From assembly GCA_003450815.1 (NCBI GenBank), contig DMES01000040.1:1-24995 (forward strand): 24,995 nucleotides of DNA. The letters are read 5' to 3'. Below, one piece after another: positions 5,872-14,329 of this stretch. Numbering within the stretch: the first letter of the stretch is position 1; every line of letters starts with the position of its first letter. The translations under genes were made by a program, and so were the position numbers. The notes under the pieces were generated by a model. The model saw nothing but the letters and a program-made list of their open reading frames with translations, had not been told where the DNA came from and made no database searches. This DNA is from Elusimicrobiota bacterium. GTDB taxonomy: Bacteria; Elusimicrobiota; Elusimicrobia; Elusimicrobiales; UBA9959.

Positions 5872-8133
5872 AAACGTCCCTTCCAGCTTTTTCTGCACCC
5901 GAAATTGCAGGGTGGTAAACGCGAAAATAAGTCCGAAAAGTATGTACGCCATCGCAGAAGCGTAGCCCAGGTTGTAAAATTTAAAGCCCTGCTGATACAT
6001 GTAAAGTACCACGGACATAGTTGAATTGAGCGGGCCGCCGCCGGTCATGATATACGGTTCCGCGAAAAACTGCAGGTAGCCTATGGTGGTCATTACTATC
6101 ACAAAAAAAGCCGTGTTTCGCAGCATGGGCAACGTTATGTACCAGAATTCCTGCCGGGTGTTGGCGCCGTCCAGGGCTATTGATTCGTAAAGCGAATCGG
6201 GAATGGATTGAAGCGCTGCGACGAAGATTATAGTGTTGTAGCCGAATCCCTTCCAGACGGCCATAAGTATCAGCGAAGGAAGCGCCAGCCACCGGTTGGA
6301 CAGCCAGCTTTGCGGTGAGATGCCTAAATGTCCAAGAGCCAGGTTGAACAGGCCGAACTCCGGATTATATAGCCAGCGCCAGATTATGGCTACGGCCACC
6401 ATGGTGGTGATAACAGGGATAAAATATGCCACCCTGAAAAAAGCTTTGGCCCGCAGAATCTGAGCGTTAAGCGCCAGCGCCATGGCGAGCGAAAGGGCGA
6501 CGCTTATAGGAACGCCCATAAAAGCGAACACCAGTGTATTGCGCAGCCCCGCCAGAAAAACCGGATCGCCAAATAATCCGGCATAATTTTCCAGCCCGAC
6601 AAAAACTATTTTACTCCAGTCGTTCACGCCATACATGTTCCAGTTTGTCATGCTGGCTATAAAGGAAGCGATTATCGGGATAAAAAGGAAAATAGCGAGT
6701 ATTAACACCGCCGGCAGCAGGAACAGGCTCGCGATCGGCTGTGCTTTCCCTCCTGCCACAGCGCGCGGGCCTTTGCGCAGGTAGAGAATCACGGCGCAGA
6801 TGGGAAGCATAAACAACAACAGCGATAAGCCTATTTTGAATGCCGTGCTCTGCTGCCTTTCAGATTTGGCGAGTATCTTTTCTATCCGGGTGGAAAGTTT
6901 TTCCCTGGCGGCCTGCGCGGTAATTCTGCCGAAAACGGCTTCTTCGACCGCGTCATTGATAGTTCCGGCTATATTTTCCCATTCCGGCGCCTGGGGCGGC
7001 GCTTTGGCAGTGTCCAGTTCCTTTCTGAAGGACGCCAGCTTCGGATTCTTAGAAAGGGATGGGGCGCTCCAGGCTTTGATGCTCGCGGGCAGATCGCCGC
7101 TTATGGCGTACCATTTCGCCTGCATTTCCGGCCCGGCCATAAACTCCATGAATTTCCAGGCAAGGGCCTTGCGCGGCGAACTTTTAAACATCACAAAATT
7201 GCACCCGCCCATGAAAGACGCGCGCTTTTTTCCAGCCGGCAGCGGGGCTGTGGTCCAGTTGCCGTTCAGTTGGGGCTTGGAAGTTTCAAGCTGGGAGATC
7301 ATCCAGGGCCCGGAAATAAACACCGGAAAGTAGCCGGACTCAAAAGCCGTAAGCAGATCCGTATCGTGGCCGCCCTCAAGAGGCACCAGTTTTTCATCGA
7401 AGAATCGCTTCAGATACGCTATTGTTTCTTCAAATTTTCCGGCGGTGAGCGGAGAGCCTTTCAATAGTTCACCGCCGTTCTGCCAGTAGAACATTAAAAA
7501 GATCTGCCAGTCGTTGGTAGGCAGCGCGAATGCATAGCCTCCTTTTTTGGAACTTATCAGCGCTTTGGAAAACTTGTAAAATTCCTCCCAGTTGCCGGGA
7601 AACTTTTTATATCCCGCCCGCTCCGCCATGTCCGCTCGGTAGAACATGACCCTTGTGTCCACATACCATGGCAGCCCGTACCACTGATCCCGGTAGAGGT
7701 TGGAGTCTCTCGCGCCGGGAAAAAAATCCCCTGCGTCCAGCTTGGAAGCGGCCAGAAACTCGTTCAGCGGCTGAAGCGCGTTCATGGCCCGGAATTCCGG
7801 CATCCAGGTGGTGCCCATCTGGCTGATGTCTGGCGCCATATCGCCCACCACTGCGGTCACCAGTTTTTCATGCGCCCCTGTCCAAGGAATAGCCTGAGTG
7901 ACAATTTTTACTCCCGGGTTTCTTTTTTCAAAAATTTCTGCGGCCTGGCGTATAAGCTTTCCTTCCGCGCCCATGGCCCAGACAGTAAGCTGTTGCGGCT
8001 GCGCGTTCGCCGGACGGCCCAAGCACAACAGTGCACCGATAACCAGCACCCTGGTTAGGGTATAGTGTATAGAGTATCGGGTAGAGTAAAAGATAAACTT
8101 GAAGGCATTTTTCAGATTATTCAAAAATTTCAT
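5869..8133 (-). CDS. Fused sugar-binding protein and MalF-like ABC permease
   Basis: One 754-residue protein joins two normally separate parts of a CUT1 sugar importer. Residues 1-44 form a long signal-like segment ending GRPANA. Residues 45-430 are a family-1 solute-binding protein (QLTVWAMGAEGKLIRQAAEIFEKRNPGVKI, in its LTVWAMG and FEKRNPGVKI segments; later GYFPVFISGPWMIS). A helix at about 435-457 (FKIGLSLLLFMLPICAVILY) is followed by basic RKGPR, then the MalF-like permease (about 470-754) with its EAA loop near residue 650 (SIALDGANTRQEFWYITLP). The extra helix brings the chain back to the cytoplasm so that the permease starts with normal topology, which argues for a genuine fusion. The start codon lies inside an inverted-repeat element, and residues about 14-28 (YSTRYSIHYTLT) are encoded by the repeat arm. 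A GTG at residue 29 is an alternative start but would give a poor signal peptide. Confidence 0.88.
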   Translation of the reverse strand: MKFLNNLKNAFKFIFYSTRYSIHYTLTRVLVIGALLCLGRPANAQPQQLTVWAMGAEGKLIRQAAEIFEKRNPGVKIVTQAIPWTGAHEKLVTAVVGDMAPDISQMGTTWMPEFRAMNALQPLNEFLAASKLDAGDFFPGARDSNLYRDQWYGLPWYVDTRVMFYRADMAERAGYKKFPGNWEEFYKFSKALISSKKGGYAFALPTNDWQIFLMFYWQNGGELLKGSPLTAGKFEETIAYLKRFFDEKLVPLEGGHDTDLLTAFESGYFPVFISGPWMISQLETSKPQLNGNWTTAPLPAGKKRASFMGGCNFVMFKSSPRKALAWKFMEFMAGPEMQAKWYAISGDLPASIKAWSAPSLSKNPKLASFRKELDTAKAPPQAPEWENIAGTINDAVEEAVFGRITAQAAREKLSTRIEKILAKSERQQSTAFKIGLSLLLFMLPICAVILYLRKGPRAVAGGKAQPIASLFLLPAVLILAIFLFIPIIASFIASMTNWNMYGVNDWSKIVFVGLENYAGLFGDPVFLAGLRNTLVFAFMGVPISVALSLAMALALNAQILRAKAFFRVAYFIPVITTMVAVAIIWRWLYNPEFGLFNLALGHLGISPQSWLSNRWLALPSLILMAVWKGFGYNTIIFVAALQSIPDSLYESIALDGANTRQEFWYITLPMLRNTAFFVIVMTTIGYLQFFAEPYIMTGGGPLNSTMSVVLYMYQQGFKFYNLGYASAMAYILFGLIFAFTTLQFRVQKKLEGTF

Positions 8134-8180
8134 AGATCTACTCTTCTTTTCTATACCCTCTACCCTAGCCCCTATACCCT
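8057..8180. repeat. TATAGGG-family inverted repeat spanning a gene junction
   Basis: The terminal AGGGTATAG (8057-8065) matches CTATACCCT (8172-8180). Both arms continue with imperfect pairing of TATAGAGTATCGGGTAGAGT-like sequence. The loop (about 8091-8139) contains the start codon of the binding-protein/permease fusion, and the right arm supplies the TAG stop of the glycoamylase-fold gene. It belongs to the same family as the elements at 20394-20470 and 21027-21117. Confidence 0.75.
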
Positions 8181-10190
8181 GATTTTTACCTGCATCTCCC
8201 CAAGATATGTGGCCGGCTCCAGAAAGAACCAGTTAAACTTGGCGTCCGATTTCAGGATGCGGTCAATATTGCGGGCCGCCAGAGAAAAACCCACCCTGCC
8301 GTCACCTATGCCAAATACAGCCCGTTCCAGCGCCAGCACCGCCGCATAGCCCCGGGCGGTAACAGAAGATTCCACTATCCGGCAGGCTCCTGCCGTTCTT
8401 TCCGGATGGAAAAATTCGCGCACGCGCATGCCGCCTCCGGGAGCCGGAGAGAGTATTATCTGGTAATCGTCCGCTCCTCCCCAGGCAAATTTGTTGTTTG
8501 TTGAATCTATATACACTTCCAGAGAATCGTCCTCGTACATGCGTTCCTCCGGATGAGAAAAGAGCAGTTCGGTATCGCGCACTTCAAATTTGAAAAAAAA
8601 ATACCGGCTGTCGGCCAGCATATCCGCTTTTACATTATAATCCGGTTGGCGGTTAAAGCCGCTTTGAAGATATTTATGGTCCAGTTCAACGGCCATTTTC
8701 GCTTTTTTCCAGATCCCCGCTCCCAGCCTGAGATCCGCCGTCTTGATAGCGTCCGCAATCCTTTCAACTTTTATGAACGGACGTTTGTTCAGAAAGTATG
8801 CGGCCATTTCCACCGGCGCCTCTGAGGGGCCGAGGGGTTTAGCGACGGCTCCGCCGAACCCGGCTTCCTTCATCCCTTTCTGGACTTCAGGACGCGACAT
8901 GAACAGCTTCCAGATCAGGCCGCTACGGTAGTTTTCAATCATCAGTACGGTCGGGCCTTGGTTTATGCCGTACGCGTCTGGAGCGAAGAAATCTCTGTCA
9001 AGGTTGAAAGAATCAGCAAAACCGTATCTGCCCCATAATTTATCGCGGTATTCCAGGTACCAATGTTTCATTGCGGAGATAGAATACTCCGGAGTAAAAA
9101 CTATTGACGACGCCGCGGCGGATGGTGCCACTGTCCCGTCATGCAGCGCGGGGCCGGGAGGAGCTCCGTAAGCTTTATACCCGTCGGGGCCGATGCTCGC
9201 GGTAAGGCCCCAGGAGTCTTTGCCGTAAGTCTTGAACGATTCGGCGCTGTCAATGCAGAACTGCCGGTTGGCAAGAGTTGCCTGAACGGAATTGTCAAAA
9301 TAATCGGCGAAAGCGTCCCGCTTGTTACGGAAGTCTATAAAAGCGTGAGAGAACTGGTGTGTGAACAAGGGCGGACTGAGAATCAGTTCATGACCCTTGT
9401 ATCTGCCCCGCGTTCTTTTAATAGCCGTCCAACTTTCTGTGGTAAGTGGAAAAGTCGGCGAACCCATGGCAAGAATGTACATTACCATGCTCTCGTTGTA
9501 ATCGCTCCAAGAGGCGGGAAGGAAATGCTTTTCCGGTGTCCAGCCCATGGTCAGAAACTGCGAACCGTTGGCCATCCATTTCCAATCCACCCGTTCGTAA
9601 AGCTTTTTAGCCAGGTCTTTTATCTCTGGGCTTTCAAAATACTGTGCCGCGGTCAGCGCGCCCGCTATAAATAAGGCCGTGTCTATTGAAGAAAGTTCGC
9701 AATCCCAGACACGTTTGCCGGTTTCCATGTCCACAAAATGATAGAAGAAACCATGTTCCGATTCCATTTTTTCGCTGAAAAATTTAAGTGTGGTCTTTAC
9801 CCGCTTCTCCGCTTCGTTTTTGCCGATCCAGCCGCGTTCCGCGCCCGCGGCAAGCGCGGCGAGGCCAAATCCCACAGCCGCTATGGATGCCGGAGCATAT
9901 TTAAAGTCCGGGGCTTTTGAATTGGAGGCTTTGTCCAGCACCAGGCCGTTGGCTGAATTCGCGCAGTTGACAAAATAACGGAACGATTGGCTTTCCACCA
10001 GGTCCAGGAATCCGGCGTCCTTTTTATCTATGGCAAGTAAATTTGGCTGGCCCTGCTCTTGTTTTTGGGCATAACTAGCGTCAACCGATATAAGCGCTGA
10101 GCCGCCAGCTTCCGCTTCACTGCCAAAAGAGCGCGGCTGGCAGAAAATCAATAGTGATATTAGCGTGAAAAATGAAAATCTTGAAACCAT
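8172..10190 (-). CDS. Secreted glycoamylase-fold enzyme (PF10091, GH144-like) with C-terminal CBM9-like domain
   Basis: The protein has 672 residues. A signal peptide occupies about 1-24 (SFFTLISLLIFCQPRSFG). A glycoamylase-type (alpha/alpha)6 domain spans about 55-455, recognisable from LVESQSFRYFVNCANSANG near its start, then YAPASIAAVGFGLAAL, SDYNESMVMYILAMG, HQFSHAFIDFRN and YGINQGPTVLMIENYRSG. PF10091 includes GH144 endo-beta-1,2-glucanases, so a beta-1,2-glucan or related glucan is a possible substrate, but the fold alone does not fix it. Residues about 485-672 resemble a CBM9/DOMON-like carbohydrate-binding domain (YEDDSLEVYIDSTNNKF). It heads the operon that continues into the sugar importer, suggesting secreted hydrolysis followed by uptake. 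The start at 10190 has an AGGTGA ribosome site. The TAG stop is provided by an inverted repeat. Confidence 0.83.
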   Translation of the reverse strand: MVSRFSFFTLISLLIFCQPRSFGSEAEAGGSALISVDASYAQKQEQGQPNLLAIDKKDAGFLDLVESQSFRYFVNCANSANGLVLDKASNSKAPDFKYAPASIAAVGFGLAALAAGAERGWIGKNEAEKRVKTTLKFFSEKMESEHGFFYHFVDMETGKRVWDCELSSIDTALFIAGALTAAQYFESPEIKDLAKKLYERVDWKWMANGSQFLTMGWTPEKHFLPASWSDYNESMVMYILAMGSPTFPLTTESWTAIKRTRGRYKGHELILSPPLFTHQFSHAFIDFRNKRDAFADYFDNSVQATLANRQFCIDSAESFKTYGKDSWGLTASIGPDGYKAYGAPPGPALHDGTVAPSAAASSIVFTPEYSISAMKHWYLEYRDKLWGRYGFADSFNLDRDFFAPDAYGINQGPTVLMIENYRSGLIWKLFMSRPEVQKGMKEAGFGGAVAKPLGPSEAPVEMAAYFLNKRPFIKVERIADAIKTADLRLGAGIWKKAKMAVELDHKYLQSGFNRQPDYNVKADMLADSRYFFFKFEVRDTELLFSHPEERMYEDDSLEVYIDSTNNKFAWGGADDYQIILSPAPGGGMRVREFFHPERTAGACRIVESSVTARGYAAVLALERAVFGIGDGRVGFSLAARNIDRILKSDAKFNWFFLEPATYLGEMQVKIRV

Positions 10191-10239
10191 GTCCAGTTCA
10201 CCTACAGTAAGTTCAAAATTTCTTGATACGAATCATTCT

Positions 10240-10251
10240 ACAAATATTTGT
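10240..10251. promoter_or_regulatory. 12-bp palindrome in the divergent intergenic region
   Basis: ACAAATATTTGT is a perfect palindrome in the 135-base gap between the leftward glycan operon and the rightward glycosyltransferase gene, a sensible place for an operator. No regulator is encoded nearby and no convincing -35/-10 pair was found here, so this is tentative. Confidence 0.3.
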
Positions 10252-10325
10252 TTACAAGATGTTGTCAGGAACACCACCGTAGTGGCGGTGTAGCGCGAGG
10301 CCTTTTCTTTTGTAAAATCTGAACA

Positions 10326-11981
10326 ATGAAAAAGTACGCTGTATTGCCCCCCATCTTCCTTTATCTGCTGGCAATTCTGGCATTGAGGCCGTGGCAATTC
10401 AATTTTCCGTTAAATGACGATTGGGCTTACGCTATTCCGGTAAACAATCTACTGAACGAAGGGAAATTAATACTTTCCTCTGCTGCGTCGGCCACACAGA
10501 TCACCCATATATTATGGGGAGCGCTATGGTCTAAGATTTTTGGTTTCAGCTTTATTGTTTTAAGGTTTTCCACACTGGCTTTGGCGTCCGGCGCATTGGT
10601 TATATTTTACCGGATACTTGCGGAATGCGGAGTTGCGCCGTTATATGCGATGCTAGGCGTTTTATGCCTGGCGTTCAATCCTTTATTTTTTTTACTAGGC
10701 AACTCTTTTATGTCTGACGTCCCATATTTTTTCTGGATGCTTTTGTCGGTTTATTTTTACCTCAGGCACATCAGAACGCCGGCTAAATCCTGGTTCTGGT
10801 TCGCTTCCGTTACCGTGTCAGTGGCATATCTCTTGAGACAAATAGGTATCTTCATTCCCCTGGCATATTCTTTTCTCCTCTTTTCACAGCGCAGGTTGAA
10901 CATTAAGGAATTTTTAAAAATATGGATACTGCCGGCGCTTGCTATCTCCGCTCATCTGATCTGGTTCAACTATTTTCACGGGCCCACCTGGGCAAGCGCG
11001 AATTACGTTGTAACCGGCACATTGCGTCATTTGTCAAACCCGCTTGTGTTGTTTAGCGATACCATAAACCGCCTTATGGCGTCTTCTTTTGAAACAGGTT
11101 TTTTTCTGCTGCCTTTGACTATCGGGTGCATTTTTCATATGAGGCAGTTCTTTAAGAAAAAAAGCCCGGCTAAACTTGGCGCCGGGGCAGATCTTGCTCT
11201 GGTCCTGTTCGCGGGGAGCGCTTTGGTTTATGTGTTAGTTGAAGGCCGGATGCCTCATCTGGAAAACAATATAATGACTACGGGGATCGGAGTTTTAACT
11301 GTGGCGGGGGCTCAGGCAAAGCCCTCCGGCATATTTGCGGAAAAATGGTTTTGGCACATTGTGACTTTTGCGTCCGTAGTTTCAACATTTATTTTCATCG
11401 CGGCGGCGGGTTCGCTTCGTAAACTGGCACAATATGCGGAACATAAGAAAGAGATTTTTTTTGTTTTTTATGTTTGCATGGCGCAATTCGCGTTTTCATT
11501 GGCAGGCGGCAAATTTTTTGACAGGTATCTCATTGTTCTGCTTCCCTGGATGATATTAACTATGACATTTGCGCTGAGTCGTATTCAATCCTCCCACAGG
11601 GTGTGTCTGGCGGGACTGACACTTATGGCGGCGCTGAGCTTCGCCGGCGTAAAAGATTATCTGGCGTGGAACAACGCCAAATGGAAAGCGGGGTTTATGG
11701 CGGCGGAAACCAAAATTCCGTCCCGGGAAATAGCCAACGGCTGGGATTGGAACGCGTATTATACTTACGAAGAATCAATGACTAAGCTTAAATCTTTGAA
11801 GCCTTTGCGCATGATAGGCGAATGGGAATGGCAGAAACTGGTGAATTATCAAGCTATAACGTCGTTTGCCGCTCCGGCTTCCTACGGAAAAGGCTATGCG
11901 GAAATAGCCGCGGTACATTATGATACGCCTCTTTCATCAGCCGGCGGAATCGTATATGCGATTAAAATAAACCCGGAATAA
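10326..11981 (+). CDS. Membrane glycosyltransferase, GT39/ArnT-like (GT-C fold)
   Basis: This 551-residue protein has about ten hydrophobic segments. The first external loop contains the NDDW motif (FNFPLNDDWAYAIPVN, about residues 24-39), where an acidic pair is expected in GT-C enzymes using lipid-linked sugars. A second acidic motif, FMSDVPYFFW, lies in the next external loop. This arrangement matches PMT/ArnT-type (GT39/GT83) transferases, which move a sugar from a polyprenyl carrier onto lipid, protein or glycan on the outer face of the inner membrane. The acceptor is unknown. The C-terminal 100 residues are soluble. The start at 10326 lacks an evident ribosome site. The next gene follows after three bases, suggesting an operon with the methyltransferase. 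Confidence 0.8.
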   Translation: MKKYAVLPPIFLYLLAILALRPWQFNFPLNDDWAYAIPVNNLLNEGKLILSSAASATQITHILWGALWSKIFGFSFIVLRFSTLALASGALVIFYRILAECGVAPLYAMLGVLCLAFNPLFFLLGNSFMSDVPYFFWMLLSVYFYLRHIRTPAKSWFWFASVTVSVAYLLRQIGIFIPLAYSFLLFSQRRLNIKEFLKIWILPALAISAHLIWFNYFHGPTWASANYVVTGTLRHLSNPLVLFSDTINRLMASSFETGFFLLPLTIGCIFHMRQFFKKKSPAKLGAGADLALVLFAGSALVYVLVEGRMPHLENNIMTTGIGVLTVAGAQAKPSGIFAEKWFWHIVTFASVVSTFIFIAAAGSLRKLAQYAEHKKEIFFVFYVCMAQFAFSLAGGKFFDRYLIVLLPWMILTMTFALSRIQSSHRVCLAGLTLMAALSFAGVKDYLAWNNAKWKAGFMAAETKIPSREIANGWDWNAYYTYEESMTKLKSLKPLRMIGEWEWQKLVNYQAITSFAAPASYGKGYAEIAAVHYDTPLSSAGGIVYAIKINPE

Positions 11982-11984
11982 AAC

Positions 11985-12950
11985 ATGCATACTCCCGTAA
12001 AAAACATTCCGTGCGATCATCTGATGTATAAGGAAATATACCGGTTCGGTGCGACGGCTCTTCACCGGTGCGAGGCGTGCGGGCTTGTTTTCACCGGTAA
12101 TTCTCAGGCGGTTGTCGCTCCCGGCGCGGTTTATGACAAATATTACAGGAACGAAACCGCAGCCAGATTTGATTTTGGGATTGAATATGTGATCAGGTTG
12201 TTCCGGTTTTTCCGGGCGTTTAAAGTGTTTACAATTTGTCCCTGCGCCGGGAGTATCATGGATGTCGGGAGCGGAAGGGGGTTCATGCTTTACTATCTAA
12301 AGAAATATTACAGCTACAAAAGGGCTGCGGGGATTCAGATCTCCAGAAATGCAGTTGAATTCTCCAGAAACGAACTGGGACTGGAAATATTCGACAAAGA
12401 TCTATTGGAAATTCCGTTCAAAAACGCCCAATTTGACGTGATAACGATGTGGCATGTTTTAGAACATCTCGCTGTTCCCGACGAATATATAGAAAAGATA
12501 TCCGGTTTATTGAAAGAGCGCGGCAAGCTGATCATCGAAGTGCCGAATTTCAATTCATGGACGCGTATGTTTACGCATATGCATTGGCTGAGCCTCGATC
12601 TGAAATATCACCTGACTTTCTTTACCCCTGAATCGCTAACTGCGCTGCTTAAAAGGCATGGTTTTACTGTAGAGGCCTTTCACACCTTTTCCCTGGAATA
12701 TTCGGTTTTCACCTCATTGCAAAGTATCGTAAGCTGGCTTACAAAAAGCGACCATGACTTTTTTACCTGGCTTCAGGGAGGCAAGTTCAGTTTTCGCATT
12801 ATCCTTCATGTGCCGCTTTTTATCATATTATCGCCCGTTTGTCTTTTAATTAACATTTTGCTCTATTTCTCAAAAAGCGGGGAAGTAATCCTTATTGCGG
12901 CCGAGAAAAAACAGATCACAGTCCCGTCCCCCCTCCAGTGCTGCCGTTAG
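11985..12950 (+). CDS. Class I SAM-dependent methyltransferase with N-terminal zinc-ribbon-like motif
   Basis: This 321-residue protein begins with a Cys-rich segment (C10, C29-x2-C32; HRCEACGLVF), as in many sugar or secondary-metabolite C-methyltransferases. The SAM-binding glycine motif DVGSGRG is at about 93-99, with the usual later motifs FDVITMWHVLEHL and LIIEVPNFNSW. The last 50 residues are hydrophobic (PLFIILSPVCLLINILLYF), suggesting membrane association. It starts three bases after the glycosyltransferase stop, so the two are probably made together and act on the same envelope glycan or lipid (inference). The methylated substrate cannot be deduced. Confidence 0.85.
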   Translation: MHTPVKNIPCDHLMYKEIYRFGATALHRCEACGLVFTGNSQAVVAPGAVYDKYYRNETAARFDFGIEYVIRLFRFFRAFKVFTICPCAGSIMDVGSGRGFMLYYLKKYYSYKRAAGIQISRNAVEFSRNELGLEIFDKDLLEIPFKNAQFDVITMWHVLEHLAVPDEYIEKISGLLKERGKLIIEVPNFNSWTRMFTHMHWLSLDLKYHLTFFTPESLTALLKRHGFTVEAFHTFSLEYSVFTSLQSIVSWLTKSDHDFFTWLQGGKFSFRIILHVPLFIILSPVCLLINILLYFSKSGEVILIAAEKKQITVPSPLQCCR

Positions 12951-13000
12951 ATAAAATTGTATTTTTTCGCGTTTTATATTAGAATAGATGCGGAGGCGTG

Positions 13001-13840
13001 ATGAAAATTAAATTTTGGGGAGCCAGGGGCAGCATCCCCGTGTGCGGGAAAAAGTATCTGAAGTATGGCGGCAGCACCACCTGCCTTGAGTTGCGTTCGC
13101 AAAAGAATGAACTTACCGTGATTGACGCCGGTTCCGGTATCCGTTTGCTGGGCAAGGAACTGCTGAAAAACTCCCACAATAATTTTAATATGCTTTTTAC
13201 CCATTCCCACTGGGACCATGTTATAGGCTTTCCATTTTTTGCTCCCATTTACAGTAAAAAAACCAGAATACAGATCATGGGTTGTTCCTTTTCCTCAGAC
13301 CCGGTGCGGGAGATCATAGCCAAAACCATGCAACCCCCCGGGTTCCCTGTTAAATTTGAGGAAATTTCGGCTAAATTCGGATTTGATTCTGTGTGCGCTT
13401 CCGGTTTTGAGATGGGGCATATTAAAGTTGTGCCGGTGGAATTGAGCCATCCAAATCGCGGTTTGGGCTATAAGTTCATTGAGAACGGGCGCTCTTTCGT
13501 GTTCTTGACGGATAACGAACTGGGTTTTATCCACCCGGGCGGCCGCTCTCTGCAGGATTATGTCGTTTTCTGCAAGGGAGCCGATCTGCTGGTACACGAT
13601 GCCGATTACACCGACCATGAATATCCGCGCAGGAAAACCTGGGGGCATTCCACTTATCGTCAGGCCGTAGATCTGGCGCTTGCGGCCGGCGTTTCGGTGT
13701 TGGGGCTTTTTCACCATAATCAGGAGCGCAGCGACTTCGAGCTGGATGCCGCCGTGGCCGAATGTTCTAAAATATTCAAAGCCAAAGGCTCAAAGACCAA
13801 ATGTTTCGCCGTAAGGGAAGGGCAGGTCTTTAATTTGTAA
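13001..13840 (+). CDS. MBL-fold metallohydrolase
   Basis: This metallo-beta-lactamase-fold hydrolase starts MKIKFWGARGSIPV, the opening seen in the phosphodiesterase-like MBL branch. The metal-binding motif THSHWDH is at residues 67-73, and further ligands are expected in VELSHPNRG (His), LLVHDADYTDHEY (Asp) and LGLFHHN (His). Length, about 279 residues, is normal. The true substrate is unknown; members include cyclic-nucleotide phosphodiesterase-like enzymes. A GTG at 12998 could start one codon earlier, but ATG 13001 sits better relative to the GGAGG site. It begins a three-gene run with the following membrane protein and the PorV-like gene. Confidence 0.88.
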   Translation: MKIKFWGARGSIPVCGKKYLKYGGSTTCLELRSQKNELTVIDAGSGIRLLGKELLKNSHNNFNMLFTHSHWDHVIGFPFFAPIYSKKTRIQIMGCSFSSDPVREIIAKTMQPPGFPVKFEEISAKFGFDSVCASGFEMGHIKVVPVELSHPNRGLGYKFIENGRSFVFLTDNELGFIHPGGRSLQDYVVFCKGADLLVHDADYTDHEYPRRKTWGHSTYRQAVDLALAAGVSVLGLFHHNQERSDFELDAAVAECSKIFKAKGSKTKCFAVREGQVFNL

Positions 13841-13855
13841 AGCAAGGTGAGTTTT

Positions 13856-14329
13856 ATGAGATTTAACATTTATACCGTTTGGATGGACCCTGTGTTTTAT
13901 GCCGCCGCGGCGATTTTGACGGCCTCGCTTTTTTTTCTGGTTTACTCTATCCGGCGTTATGTTGAGCTGAAAAATTCGGATGAATTTGACGAGGTTCCGG
14001 ATGAGGAGACGCCGGCTGACTTGTCAGAAGAACCTGAAATCCCGTCCTCCCAGCCGGTTGTGGAACAGCCGGTTCCTTCGCCTGATGCCGTGCCGGATGG
14101 CAATTTGGGCTCTAACAACAGGGCCGAAGCTTTTGTGAAAGGTATTTATGAGGGGCTTTCCGGCTTGGACACGCGGCTTAAAAATATCGAAGCCTCTGTT
14201 TCAAAGGGCCGGGTCAACAATGATTTCGCCGTTAAATTCCTGGAAGATATCCTCTCCGACCTGGACTCACTGGACAAAGAGAAAATAAAGGCGAGAATAG
14301 ACTACCTGCTGTCCGATCTAAAAAAGTGA
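13856..14329 (+). CDS. Hypothetical single-pass membrane protein
   Basis: I do not recognise this protein. After a short N-terminus it has one transmembrane helix (FYAAAAILTASLFFLVYSI, about residues 12-30), then an acidic, proline-rich linker (DEFDEVPDEETPADLSEEP). A predicted helical C-terminus (LSGLDTRLKNIEASVSKG and DLDSLDKEKIKARIDYLL) could form a coiled coil. A GTG three codons upstream (13847) is possible, but the AGGTGAG site favours ATG 13856. The gene sits 15 bases after the MBL-fold gene and overlaps the PorV-like gene by GTGA, so the three are coupled. A role in envelope organisation is plausible but unproven. Confidence 0.7.
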   Translation: MRFNIYTVWMDPVFYAAAAILTASLFFLVYSIRRYVELKNSDEFDEVPDEETPADLSEEPEIPSSQPVVEQPVPSPDAVPDGNLGSNNRAEAFVKGIYEGLSGLDTRLKNIEASVSKGRVNNDFAVKFLEDILSDLDSLDKEKIKARIDYLLSDLKK

